Source: Alphaproteobacteria bacterium
Lineage (GTDB): Bacteria; Pseudomonadota; Alphaproteobacteria; Paracaedibacterales; VGCI01
NCBI GenBank assembly: GCA_016869075.1
Contig: VGEY01000011.1
Span: 1-44,317 of the forward strand
DNA: 44,317 bases
Direction: 5' to 3'
Under the pieces are notes generated by a model, which did not search any database, was not told the DNA's origin, and saw nothing but the letters and a program-made list of their open reading frames with translations. Positions 26,060 to 34,263 of this stretch are shown here, one piece after another. The position numbers and the translations under genes were made by a program. Every line of letters begins with the position of its first letter. Position 1 is the first letter of the stretch.

Positions 26060-26199
26060 TATACTTATTTGCTCTCCACACTCAAAATTGTTCTTTATAA
26101 TGTATAATAATATTAAATACTACTGTAAATAGATAAATAAAGTACTTTTTTCTCTATAAAAATAAAATATTTGGGAAAAGATATAAAGATAAATTCTAA

Positions 26200-26853
26200 C
26201 TAAGACCCTGCATGGGTTATTAAATAATTTCTCATAGCTTGATTTTCGCGCTGATTATGCCAAAGTGTTTTACTGAAACTACTTCTAACATTCAGAATGC
26301 AATCTTCTAATTCATTATAAAGGGTAGAATCAGATAAGATCGTCATTTGAATATGTATGCCTTTTTCAGTTACAACATTAACATCCGCTATGCTGAAATT
26401 TTTATAAAGGTCTATCAACCTAGAAGCGTTCTCAGTTACAGTTAAAATCAAACCATCAGCCTTCCGTTGAATACAGAAATTTATCAATGATCTTAATATG
26501 TTTAGGTAAAACAGAGTCATAATAGTTCTTTGAAGATAGTCATCCCCTATAACCTTTTCATTGAGAATTTGGCTGTCTATCATTGGAAAATCACAAACTG
26601 CCATCGATAAAAGCCTTTCTTCTACCTCGGTATTTTCTTCATTTGAGAGAAAAACATCTTTAAGATCAAGTAGGAGTAAACAGCGCAACTGATGCTGGAA
26701 ATCTTGTCCCCAAAAGGAGAAAAGGTTGTTTGAGATTTCTTGAAAATCGTCAATAAAGGTCAGTTTGTCGGGTTCTGGCTGCGGAAAGTTCTCATGAAGG
26801 GAATGCAGATGTTGATTTAAGACTGCTTTTGTTTTAGGTACCAGCTGCAACAT
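26200..26853 (-). CDS. Unrecognised 217-residue cytoplasmic protein
   Basis: I do not recognise the family. The protein has no signal peptide or clear membrane helix. It has a His/Gln/Pro-rich N-terminal region, a hydrophobic helical centre (YLQRTIMTLFYLNILRSLIN), then a beta-like segment LILTVTENASRLIDLYKNF and GIHIQMTIL. The latter faintly recalls a degenerate histidine-phosphotransfer or GHKL-type domain of alphaproteobacterial signalling proteins, but no motif is convincing. GGAG lies 8 bases before the ATG at 26853. It is 140 bases from the methyltransferase gene on the same strand. Long AT-rich spacers flank it. Confidence 0.6.
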   Translation of the reverse strand: MLQLVPKTKAVLNQHLHSLHENFPQPEPDKLTFIDDFQEISNNLFSFWGQDFQHQLRCLLLLDLKDVFLSNEENTEVEERLLSMAVCDFPMIDSQILNEKVIGDDYLQRTIMTLFYLNILRSLINFCIQRKADGLILTVTENASRLIDLYKNFSIADVNVVTEKGIHIQMTILSDSTLYNELEDCILNVRSSFSKTLWHNQRENQAMRNYLITHAGS

Positions 26854-27471
26854 TAAAGATCTCCAAGTTCTTCGTCAGGTGGTTAAATAAAATCTAGTTA
26901 ACTAACAATATTCTTATCAACTTGCTTACCTATATTTTCAAAATACAAACAATTAGCTATCTTGTTAAATTTTTTTAATTTTTAGTTCGCCTATGACTTT
27001 TCTTCTCCATATTTATAAGGCGCCTTGATAAGGAAAGATAAAATTATAAATTATTTATACCAAAATAACAAATATTCTATATAAACTTATCTAATGTTAC
27101 GTTTTTCGAAACAGCTCTTGTTATTGTCGTATTAAATACGAAACCATTTTCTTTGTAAACAAAAAATATGTCCCAGAAATCTGGCTTGCATGTGAGGAGT
27201 CTTTTCAGTATGTTAATGCGCGGTTACCTGATATAGGTATTTATGGCTGATATCTTCAAAAATAATTAAAAATAATTATAAGGATTCAGCGATTCTTGAA
27301 CGAACATATTCAGTTGAATGGTTACGATTTACCTTTAATGAATGGTAAAAAAATTAATGTATTTTTGTATAAAGCAAAGCTGCGTCAGAGTGTCGCTCGC
27401 AGGGGGAGGGCTAAAAAGATGTCTTTATTTTGGACTGCATGAAGTTTGAAAGAACACGTGGATAATAATTT
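26854..27471. other. Gene-free AT-rich spacer upstream of the LysR gene
   Basis: About 618 bases of mostly AT-rich sequence. No convincing gene, RNA or repeat is seen. A short open stretch on the plus strand (about 27266-27442, ending QSVARRGRAKKMSLFWTA) sits in a locally GC-richer patch. It could be a relic of a gene, but I recognise nothing in it and it has no clear ribosome-binding site. Confidence 0.4.
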
Positions 27472-28380
27472 ATGGAAATGGATTATTTAAAAATTTTTTA
27501 TGAGCTTTCTTTGGCAGGAAGTGTCAGAAAGCTATCTGAAATTAAAGGAGTACCGGCTGGGAAAATATCTCGTCAACTTATTTCTTTGGAGCGTGAATTG
27601 GGACATACACTTCTTGAAAGAAAGCAGGGAATAGCAGGTATAAAACTAACTCCACAAGGTAAAATACTTTTTGAAGCTCTTCCAGGTATTTTAGGGGCGT
27701 TTGACAATGTTAAAACTATGATGTCTTCCGATCCTAATCTTAACCAGGGAGAAATAACAATTCACACAACATCTTCCTTGATTGAAGATTGGATTGTTCC
27801 AATGTTATCAAGTTTTTTTGAAACTCATCCCTCAGTACATTTAAACCTTATTAGCCACGACAATTTATTATCAGAAGAAGCTAAGGCAAGGCTTATTTCT
27901 ATCAGCCCTCAAGGAGAAGAGATAGAGAATGTGATTCAGGTTCCCCTTTTGAATTTTCATGTAGGACTTTGGGCGTCTTCAACATACATTGAAAGATTTG
28001 GCTGCCCCAAGGTACAAACAGATTTAAAAAGACATCGATTGCTAGTGTTTGCAAAAGATTTTGATAAAATGACATATCCAAATATTAATTGGCATTTAAA
28101 AAATCTTGATATTAAACGTGAAGATCTCATATGTATTAATTCGAGCAGTGCCCTTATTAAGGCTGCGCGTCAAGGAGTTGGTATTATTTCTTTATCATCT
28201 GAAGCAATTCAGGCGAGTGGCTATACCTTAGTGAGAATTTTACCCGATTTGCAGGGACCAACAGTTACAATGTGTTTAACGTACCCTTCCTACTTTAAAC
28301 AGAATAAAATAATAAAATGTGTAGAGGAGTTTTTTAAAGATAATTTTTCTCGGTTTCTTAAAACTAAGCAAAAAAAGTAA
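27472..28380 (+). CDS. LysR-family transcriptional regulator
   Basis: 302 residues. The N-terminal winged helix-turn-helix (about residues 4-62) reads LKIFYELSLAGSVRKLSEIKGVPAGKISRQL, a normal LysR opening with IKGVPAGKIS in place of the common LNVSQPAVS. A LysR substrate-binding domain follows (about 90-290; QGEITIHTTSSLIEDWIVPML). The effector is unknown. The transporter gene begins with the very next base after its stop codon, so the two are one unit. LysR genes more often face their targets divergently. Co-transcription makes the transporter a likely target, with autoregulation from the 618-base spacer upstream. Confidence 0.88.
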   Translation: MEMDYLKIFYELSLAGSVRKLSEIKGVPAGKISRQLISLERELGHTLLERKQGIAGIKLTPQGKILFEALPGILGAFDNVKTMMSSDPNLNQGEITIHTTSSLIEDWIVPMLSSFFETHPSVHLNLISHDNLLSEEAKARLISISPQGEEIENVIQVPLLNFHVGLWASSTYIERFGCPKVQTDLKRHRLLVFAKDFDKMTYPNINWHLKNLDIKREDLICINSSSALIKAARQGVGIISLSSEAIQASGYTLVRILPDLQGPTVTMCLTYPSYFKQNKIIKCVEEFFKDNFSRFLKTKQKK

Positions 28381-29736
28381 ATGAAAACAGAATCGAAACA
28401 AACCTTTTCTATTGTTGCCGGTCACTTATTTGAACATTATGATATTTCTTTATACGGATTTTTTGCAGTTCTTTTAACGCCAATTTTTTCTCCACAAACA
28501 TCCCTATATGCTGCGCAAATTGCGAGCTTTGGAGCCTTTGCTGCTGGATTCTTGATGCGTCCTTTAGGAGGTCTCATCTTTGGGTATATTGGAGATCGAT
28601 ATGGAAGGAAACGTGCATTACTTCTGTCCATTAGCCTGGCAGTATTGCCAACTCTTATGATAGGACTTCTTCCTTCTTATGAATACATCGGTCTTATGGC
28701 CCCCCTTCTTTTGGTTATTTTTCGCCTTGTACAAGGAATCAGTGTGGGAGGTGAATATTCAGGTGCACTCATTTATGTATTTGAGCATGCTCAACATAGA
28801 AAACCAGCTTTTAAAGCAGGTATACTTATTGGGTCTGGCTTTGCCGGAGCTGTTCTAGGAACATTTATTGGGACAGTATGTACGTTGTCTTTTATGCCGT
28901 CGTGGGGATGGAGGATTCCTTTTATCTTTGGCGGAATTATGGGCATGATTATTTATTGGCTTCGTAGAAGTATTTGTGAAACACCTTCATTCCAAAGTCT
29001 TTCAGAACTTAACAAATCTTCTAAACATCCTCTTCAGCAAGTGTTTTCATTAAATAGGAGAGGGTTTTTGTGTTCAGTTGTCTTTGGGGGAGCGAATCTT
29101 GTTCCTCTTTACCTTGCTACTGTATACATGAATGCTTGGTTTGTAGAGTTGGGTTTATCTAAAATGGAAGTTCTGCTCGATAATACAATCGTTTTGTTGT
29201 GCTCTGGCCTCCTGATGCCTATAACAGGAGGAATTGCAGATCGATTTGGTGTGCTTAAGATGATGAGAACTTCTCTTTTTACACTTGTTTTATGTTCTTT
29301 ACCTCTTTATATCCATATTTCAACGCACCCAACACTGGAAAATTACATTATTCTTCAAGCTTTTCTTGTAATTTGTAACGCTTGTATTATTCCCTCTCTT
29401 ACAAGCTTTTTGCCAACTCTATTTCCCTCGTCGTATCGGTATACAGGAATTTCAGTCAGCTATACGTTGGGGCAAGCCACTCTGGGTGGATTAACGCCGC
29501 TTTTGGCGACTCTTCTGACGTCTTTTATAGGTCAAAAATGGGCTCCTGCGTTGCTCTTGTGTCTTTCATCACTTATGTTTTTGATAGGATTAAAGCTGTG
29601 TAGAGGCTACGGCTCTTTCAAAGATAAGGCCATAATTACTGATAATTATTCTGATTCTTCTCACTCAAAGTCTGTCGTTAATTTTGATTTTCCTGCTTCA
29701 TATTCTGAGCGGTTTTTCGATAAGAAGCGATACTGA
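28381..29736 (+). CDS. MFS transporter of the metabolite:H+ symporter (MHS) type
   Basis: 451-residue inner-membrane carrier with 12 hydrophobic segments. MHS features are the N-terminal GHLFEHYDISLYGFFAVLLTPIF, the loop motif GYIGDRYGRKRAL between helices 2 and 3, RLVQGISVGGEYSGAL in helix 4, and the second-half repeat GGIADRFGVLKMM. Relatives carry proline/betaine, citrate, ketoglutarate or other organic acids with protons; the substrate cannot be chosen by eye. The ATG abuts the LysR stop codon. The last 59 bases overlap the convergent pssA gene, giving the transporter an extended hydrophilic tail. Confidence 0.88.
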   Translation: MKTESKQTFSIVAGHLFEHYDISLYGFFAVLLTPIFSPQTSLYAAQIASFGAFAAGFLMRPLGGLIFGYIGDRYGRKRALLLSISLAVLPTLMIGLLPSYEYIGLMAPLLLVIFRLVQGISVGGEYSGALIYVFEHAQHRKPAFKAGILIGSGFAGAVLGTFIGTVCTLSFMPSWGWRIPFIFGGIMGMIIYWLRRSICETPSFQSLSELNKSSKHPLQQVFSLNRRGFLCSVVFGGANLVPLYLATVYMNAWFVELGLSKMEVLLDNTIVLLCSGLLMPITGGIADRFGVLKMMRTSLFTLVLCSLPLYIHISTHPTLENYIILQAFLVICNACIIPSLTSFLPTLFPSSYRYTGISVSYTLGQATLGGLTPLLATLLTSFIGQKWAPALLLCLSSLMFLIGLKLCRGYGSFKDKAIITDNYSDSSHSKSVVNFDFPASYSERFFDKKRY

Positions 29737-30529
29737 AGGGAAATGTGCTGACATAGCCGATAGCAACAAGAGTTAATGTTAGCCAAGGTTTGCTGAACAA
29801 AGCTGCGGTTGATAAAGCAATGATAACCATAAAGGGAAGAACATATTTATTTGGTATATGCACCTTCTTTAGTGAAAAAGTGGGTATAGCGCTCACCATT
29901 AAGAAAGCAACAAAAAACAAAATTAATCCAGAAAAGAAGGGGCTTGATACAAATGAATTAGGCCATTCGAAAGACATTACAACAGGACTGATCGCAAGGG
30001 CAGCAGCAGCAGGGGCGGGTGTCCCAGTGAAATAAGCAGCAGACCATGCTGGCGCAGATCCTTCGATGCTTTTTGTATTGAAACGGGCGAGACGTAAGGC
30101 CATGCATACACTAAATAACAAGACAAATGCCCATCCAAATCCCTCCCATTGATGTAAGGAAAAGAAATATATTACCAGCGCTGGCGTTACACCAAAGCTA
30201 ATGAAATCTGACAATGAATCTAATTCTGCCCCAAAACGGCTAGTGCTCCCCAAAAAGCGTGCAAGACGCCCATCTAAGGCATCCAGAACGCCTGCAATAA
30301 GAATGGCAACAACACACCATTCCCACCTTTCTAGCAAAGCAAAACGGACGGCGCTTAATCCTGTGCATAAAGCAAGAACAGTAGCAATATTGGGAAGCAT
30401 TGCTGGTAAGGAATGTCCTTGAAGAGAAGGCTTTCTCAATCGTTTTGGAAGTCGCGGGAGCTTATTTCTTTTAGATTTTATGTAAGAATTTTGATCCAGA
30501 GGAATGACATCTTTGTTTTTCCAAGCCAT
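29678..30529 (-). CDS. pssA: CDP-diacylglycerol--serine O-phosphatidyltransferase
   Basis: Inner-membrane enzyme making phosphatidylserine from CDP-diacylglycerol and serine. The CDP-alcohol phosphotransferase motif D-G-x2-A-R-x8-G-x3-D-x3-D is complete in DGRLARFLGSTSRFGAELDSLSD (about residues 82-103). About eight hydrophobic segments match the Bacillus-type (type II) enzyme. I place the start at the ATG at 30529, whose A is the last base of the psd stop codon (TAATG), with AAGGA upstream. An in-frame TTG at 30538 is less likely. With psd it forms the standard two-step route to phosphatidylethanolamine. Confidence 0.94.
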   Translation of the reverse strand: MAWKNKDVIPLDQNSYIKSKRNKLPRLPKRLRKPSLQGHSLPAMLPNIATVLALCTGLSAVRFALLERWEWCVVAILIAGVLDALDGRLARFLGSTSRFGAELDSLSDFISFGVTPALVIYFFSLHQWEGFGWAFVLLFSVCMALRLARFNTKSIEGSAPAWSAAYFTGTPAPAAAALAISPVVMSFEWPNSFVSSPFFSGLILFFVAFLMVSAIPTFSLKKVHIPNKYVLPFMVIIALSTAALFSKPWLTLTLVAIGYVSTFPFSIASYRKTAQNMKQENQN

Positions 30530-31227
30530 TAATGACAAGTTCCTTCACGGAGGGTTTTTTGAGAGGCTTTTTTTGTGGCTAAATCAGCAATAACTGTTTC
30601 TCCACCAATCATTCGTTGCCCTTCAATAATAAGAGGATATATGTTTTGGGGCAAGTAAATATCCATGCGGCTTCCAAAACGGATTACTCCATATACTGAA
30701 CCGGTTTCTACGGTGTCTCCTTGTCTGGCAGAAGATAAAATACGGCGTGCGATAAGCCCTGCAATTTGAACGACGGCAATTTTTGTGCCGTCCACCATTT
30801 GAATAACAAGAGAATTTCGCTCATTATGATCACTGGCTTTATCTGCTGCAGCATTGACGAATTGGCCTGAACGATAAATAGATTTAAGGATGGTGCCACC
30901 GATAGGAATACGATTTACATGAACATCGAAAATATTCAAAAAAATGCTAATACGAATGTGAGGAGTATTCCCCATATCAAATTCTGAGGGAGGAGGCATT
31001 GTTTTGATAGAGCATACCAGGCCATCCGCCGGACTGACTATTAATCCTTCTTGAGTTGGAGTTACCCGCTTAGGATTGCGGAAAAAGTAAGCACACCAGG
31101 CAGTTAAAATAAATCCTAACCAACCAAGGGGTTGGGCTATGTAAAAAAGAGCCAGTGAAAGAGCGGCGAAAGCTCCGATAAAACGCCATCCCTCAGGATG
31201 AATCCGTATGGGTAAGAACAAAGACAT
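30529..31227 (-). CDS. psd: Phosphatidylserine decarboxylase proenzyme (short form)
   Basis: Converts phosphatidylserine to phosphatidylethanolamine; the pyruvoyl cofactor arises by self-cleavage. The short alphaproteobacterial form is recognised from IHPEGWRFIGAFA near the N-terminus, two adjacent membrane segments, CAYFFRNPKR, VSPADGLVC, the conserved FLNIFDVHVNRIPIGG and the cleavage site Gly-Ser in VIRFGSRMDIYLP near the C-terminus. The ATG at 31227 has AAGGAG about 10 bases upstream and gives 232 residues; an in-frame upstream start at 31293 would add 22 residues unlike the family. It is translationally coupled to pssA. Confidence 0.94.
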   Translation of the reverse strand: MSLFLPIRIHPEGWRFIGAFAALSLALFYIAQPLGWLGFILTAWCAYFFRNPKRVTPTQEGLIVSPADGLVCSIKTMPPPSEFDMGNTPHIRISIFLNIFDVHVNRIPIGGTILKSIYRSGQFVNAAADKASDHNERNSLVIQMVDGTKIAVVQIAGLIARRILSSARQGDTVETGSVYGVIRFGSRMDIYLPQNIYPLIIEGQRMIGGETVIADLATKKASQKTLREGTCH

Positions 31228-31358
31228 TATTCTTTTTATCTCCTTAGGTTTTTGTAACCTATTCACACTGCCTTGAAGTTCGAAAAAATTCAAGAGGAGA
31301 ATAGTAACCTAAGGGCTTAGAAAATAGAAAAAAGCACACAAAATTGGATATAAGCCTT

Positions 31359-31817
31359 TTAACGTCGTAAGTCGCGCGTTAGTAAGCTTGTCCAAAATCC
31401 CTCAAGAGAAGTTAGCATTCCATCGAGTTGAGCTGCTTTTGGAGCATCTATTCCTTCATGCGCAAGAGCCTTTGCATGCATTGTAAACAACTCATCTAAG
31501 CGATCATGCAACTTCATGCCTTTTTCTGAGAGTTTAACATGACTAGAGCGGCGATCATGGGTGCTTGGTTCTTGGATTAGATAACCATTTTGAACCATTT
31601 TGCGTAAGTTATATGAAACATTCGATCCTAAGTAATACCCACGGTTTGTGAGTTCTCCTACAGTTACTTGCCCTCTTCCTACGTTATAGAGTACAAGACA
31701 CTGCACGTTGTTAATGTCTCTAATTTTCATCCGATCAAGCTCAATCTTAACTACTTCTAGAAAAAGACGGTGAAGGCGCTCAATCATTACAACTGATTTA
31801 AAATAATTTTCCTTCAT
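31359..31817 (-). CDS. MarR-family regulator, LdtR-like
   Basis: 152-residue winged-helix regulator. The stretch MIERLHRLFLEVVKIELDRM, then INNVQCLVLYNVGRGQVTVGEL and RGYYLGSNVSYNLRKMV, closely resembles LdtR, the alphaproteobacterial MarR protein known from Liberibacter and Rhizobiales to control an L,D-transpeptidase gene and osmotic tolerance (recognition from memory). The wing is EPSTHDRRSSHVKLSEKG. AAGGGG lies before the ATG. No L,D-transpeptidase gene is in the window. It lies upstream of psd-pssA on the same strand, but 131 bases separate them, so co-transcription is uncertain. Confidence 0.82.
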   Translation of the reverse strand: MKENYFKSVVMIERLHRLFLEVVKIELDRMKIRDINNVQCLVLYNVGRGQVTVGELTNRGYYLGSNVSYNLRKMVQNGYLIQEPSTHDRRSSHVKLSEKGMKLHDRLDELFTMHAKALAHEGIDAPKAAQLDGMLTSLEGFWTSLLTRDLRR

Positions 31818-32390
31818 AATGCACCCCTTAAAAATTTTGGTTTCAATTTAAATTTATCGTTAATTGGTTAAAATTCATTTAAGCTTCATAAAAATATATT
31901 CTTTTTTTATGAAAAAACATGTAGACGTTACTACATTAATACAATTCACGAGCCTACCAATGAGCGGTCTAGGTAAATGATTCCCTAATACAAGCCCCAT
32001 TTAAATTCTCAAATTTTTCAACATTAGGTAGGCGCCTACGCAATAACGAACCAAACTCACACTCTAATTTCTTAAAATTTTTATCAAAATTATTCTTCTG
32101 TGAGATATTTAAAAGTCTTTATATCACTTTCTTTATTATTATTCAATAGGATGAGATTGACGCGGGGAGATAACGCTAAAACTTATTAAATTTTAAGGAA
32201 ATCTATATAGTTTGGAGATTTTCAAGGTAACAGTCTGGGTTCTAACGCAATCAACATACGTAAGACAGAATTGTCATGTAAAGTGAACGCACCCTTTTAT
32301 TCTTATGCAAGGAATGACAACACTTGTAAATTAATAGAAAATCATGGATGATATTTTCAAAAAATCATTTAGCCAGAAAATCCATAATTT
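31818..32390. other. Gene-free spacer with one 12-bp palindrome
   Basis: 573 bases of AT-rich divergent spacer between the LdtR-like gene (minus) and the ybjN-like gene (plus). No gene or RNA is evident. GTAGGCGCCTAC at 32028-32039 is a perfect, locally GC-rich palindrome and could be an operator. Both promoters should lie in this stretch, but I could not place them with confidence. Confidence 0.5.
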
Positions 32391-32885
32391 ATGCTTATTG
32401 CAAAAAAAGTTGACTCTTTTGATCCCTTAAACGTTGCTGCACAAATTGCAGATGATTCCTCTTGGAGTTGGGAAAGGCTTCATCCTGATGAATTAGTCAT
32501 TGATGTGCCTGGAAGTTGGGGTGAATATAGGTTTCACTTATGCTGGCAACCAGAATCTAGTATATTTTATTTGGCTTGTTTCTTAGATTTAAAATTTCCA
32601 GATCCTTTGCCGACAGGTATTTACGAACTATTAGGACTTATAAATCGTCGATTATGGATGGGACATTTTGATTTAATTGAAGATCAATGGATTGTTTTTC
32701 GTTATGCCCTGCCTTTGGTTGAAAGAAGAATCAAAAATATTGTGCCTCAAATCGAAGAATTGATTGATACAATCATAGGTGAATGTGAAACTTTCTATCC
32801 TGTTTTTGGCGCTCTCCTCTCACACGGTATACAGCCTCAAGATGCTTTACAAATTGGTTTAGTCGATACCATTGGCGAAGCTTAA
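32391..32885 (+). CDS. YbjN-domain protein
   Basis: 164-residue cytoplasmic protein resembling the YbjN family (a type III chaperone-like fold, sometimes called sensory transduction regulator). Typical pieces are YRFHLCWQPESSIFYLACFLDLKFP, LLGLINRRLWMGHFDL and the C-terminal FYPVFGALLSHGIQPQDAL. A gene of this type directly before proC is common in alphaproteobacteria. The molecular function is not established. The ATG at 32391 has no strong ribosome-binding site. The proC gene follows after 71 bases. Confidence 0.8.
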   Translation: MLIAKKVDSFDPLNVAAQIADDSSWSWERLHPDELVIDVPGSWGEYRFHLCWQPESSIFYLACFLDLKFPDPLPTGIYELLGLINRRLWMGHFDLIEDQWIVFRYALPLVERRIKNIVPQIEELIDTIIGECETFYPVFGALLSHGIQPQDALQIGLVDTIGEA

Positions 32886-32956
32886 ATTGTGAATATTAAT
32901 CTCATAAGAATATTCCCATTTCATGTGATACACTAACCTTAAGAAGGGAGAGTAAA

Positions 32957-33739
32957 ATGAAAAAGGCAAAAGTTCTTTTGGTTGGGTGTGGAGTCATGGG
33001 AAGTGCTTTAAAGCAGGGGTGGGAACATGCAAAAGCTCCCTTTGACGTCATGGTGATTGAGCCTTCAAATCCTACGTATTTACCAGATATAAAAGCTCTG
33101 CCAAAAAATTATGTTCCAGATGTGGTTGTTTTTGCCGTTAAACCACAAAATTTGAAAGAAGTTGTGCCACATTATAAACATTTTATTGAACATAATTGTT
33201 TGTTTCTCTCGATTGCTGCAGGGGTTGCTCTTGATACATATCATGCAATTTTAGGAAAAAAGGCACATATTATCCGTGCTATGCCAAACCTTCCTGTTGT
33301 CGTAGGTCAAGGAATGGCTGTGCTTGTAACTAAAAGCCAATTAAGCACCCAACACCATGCTCTAGGACAAAGGATTTTTGAAGCCTCTGGGCAAGCTCTT
33401 TGGGTAGAAAAAGAAAGTCTGATGGATGTGGTAACAGCCGTGTCAGGAAGCGGCCCAGCATATTTTTTTAGAATGATTGAGTGCTTAGCAGCTGCGGGTG
33501 TTGCAGGTGGACTCACACCTGAAATAGCGATGATACTAGCAAGACAAACGGCTGTTGGAGCGGGAGCCATGCTTCAAAATTTACCTGACTCTGTTACGAA
33601 TCTTCGATTACGCGTAACAAGTCCTGGAGGGACAACAGCCGCTGCATTAAGTACTTTCGATCAAGCAGACGCATTAGCAAAATTAACCCGTACAGCCGTA
33701 AAGGCAGCAATTCAAAGAGGACAGGAATTATCTCAATGA
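32957..33739 (+). CDS. proC: Pyrroline-5-carboxylate reductase
   Basis: Last step of proline synthesis, reducing pyrroline-5-carboxylate with NAD(P)H in the cytoplasm. The N-terminal nucleotide-binding motif VLLVGCGVMGSALKQGW, the segment VVFAVKPQNLKEV, IIRAMPNLPVVVGQGM and the active-site helix VTAVSGSGPAYFFRMIE are all present, as is the C-terminal LRLRVTSPGGTTAAAL signature. 260 residues is normal. AAGGGAG lies 7 bases before the ATG. The stop overlaps the next gene by ATGA coupling. Its retention suggests some proline is still made from glutamate or ornithine derivatives. Confidence 0.95.
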   Translation: MKKAKVLLVGCGVMGSALKQGWEHAKAPFDVMVIEPSNPTYLPDIKALPKNYVPDVVVFAVKPQNLKEVVPHYKHFIEHNCLFLSIAAGVALDTYHAILGKKAHIIRAMPNLPVVVGQGMAVLVTKSQLSTQHHALGQRIFEASGQALWVEKESLMDVVTAVSGSGPAYFFRMIECLAAAGVAGGLTPEIAMILARQTAVGAGAMLQNLPDSVTNLRLRVTSPGGTTAAALSTFDQADALAKLTRTAVKAAIQRGQELSQ

Positions 33740-34263
33740 ATGAACAGGCACTTTGGAAACTGGCAAAAGAAGGGGGGATGGCAGCATTAACTGTTGATAA
33801 ATTAGCAGAAGAAACAGGACAAAATGTATTATCTTTAAGCCATCTTTACCCTGAACCTGCTTTTATGGTTTTGGTATTAATAGAAGATATTCACGCACAA
33901 GCAATGAAAGTATCTCCTGTCTCGACCCAATCTTTCGAAGATCGTTTGATAGAAAGAATAATGGCACATTTGGATACGAGTTTAGAACATCGTGAGATTA
34001 TACGTCATTTATGGGCAGATATAATGACCATGCCATTAGTGCTTTTAACTTTGCGTCCTTATCTTATGAAAATGGTTGACCATATACTCTGTGACTGTGG
34101 TCTTGATAAAAACGATCCTTGGGCTCCATTTCGATTACGAGCTTATTTTACTCTTTTTCTTTATGTTCTGTATGTTTGGATTTATGATGATTCACATCAG
34201 CAAGAACAAACGCTTGTAACTTTAGACAAGGGTTTAAAACAATTGCAGGCATTTCCATGGTAA
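33736..34263 (+). CDS. TetR-like helical protein
   Basis: 175 residues. The N-terminal third (LWKLAKEGGMAALTVDKLAEETGQNVLSLSHLYPEPAFM) has the spacing of a TetR helix-turn-helix, but with unusual recognition-helix residues. The rest is an all-helical domain of the TetR ligand-binding kind (HREIIRHLWADIMTMPLVLL, then a Phe/Tyr-rich helix near 145-155). It overlaps proC by 4 bases (ATGA) and the ubiH-like gene by 7 bases, so the three are translated together. Because COQ9 proteins of ubiquinone synthesis share the TetR fold, a COQ9-like role is conceivable next to a ubiquinone hydroxylase gene, but I see no COQ9 signature. Confidence 0.7.
   Translation: MNEQALWKLAKEGGMAALTVDKLAEETGQNVLSLSHLYPEPAFMVLVLIEDIHAQAMKVSPVSTQSFEDRLIERIMAHLDTSLEHREIIRHLWADIMTMPLVLLTLRPYLMKMVDHILCDCGLDKNDPWAPFRLRAYFTLFLYVLYVWIYDDSHQQEQTLVTLDKGLKQLQAFPW

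Noticed and set aside
27266..27442. Short open stretch ending QSVARRGRAKKMSLFWTA, considered as a small gene or transposase relic
   Set aside because: No start with a ribosome-binding site and no recognised motif; left as an observation within the spacer.
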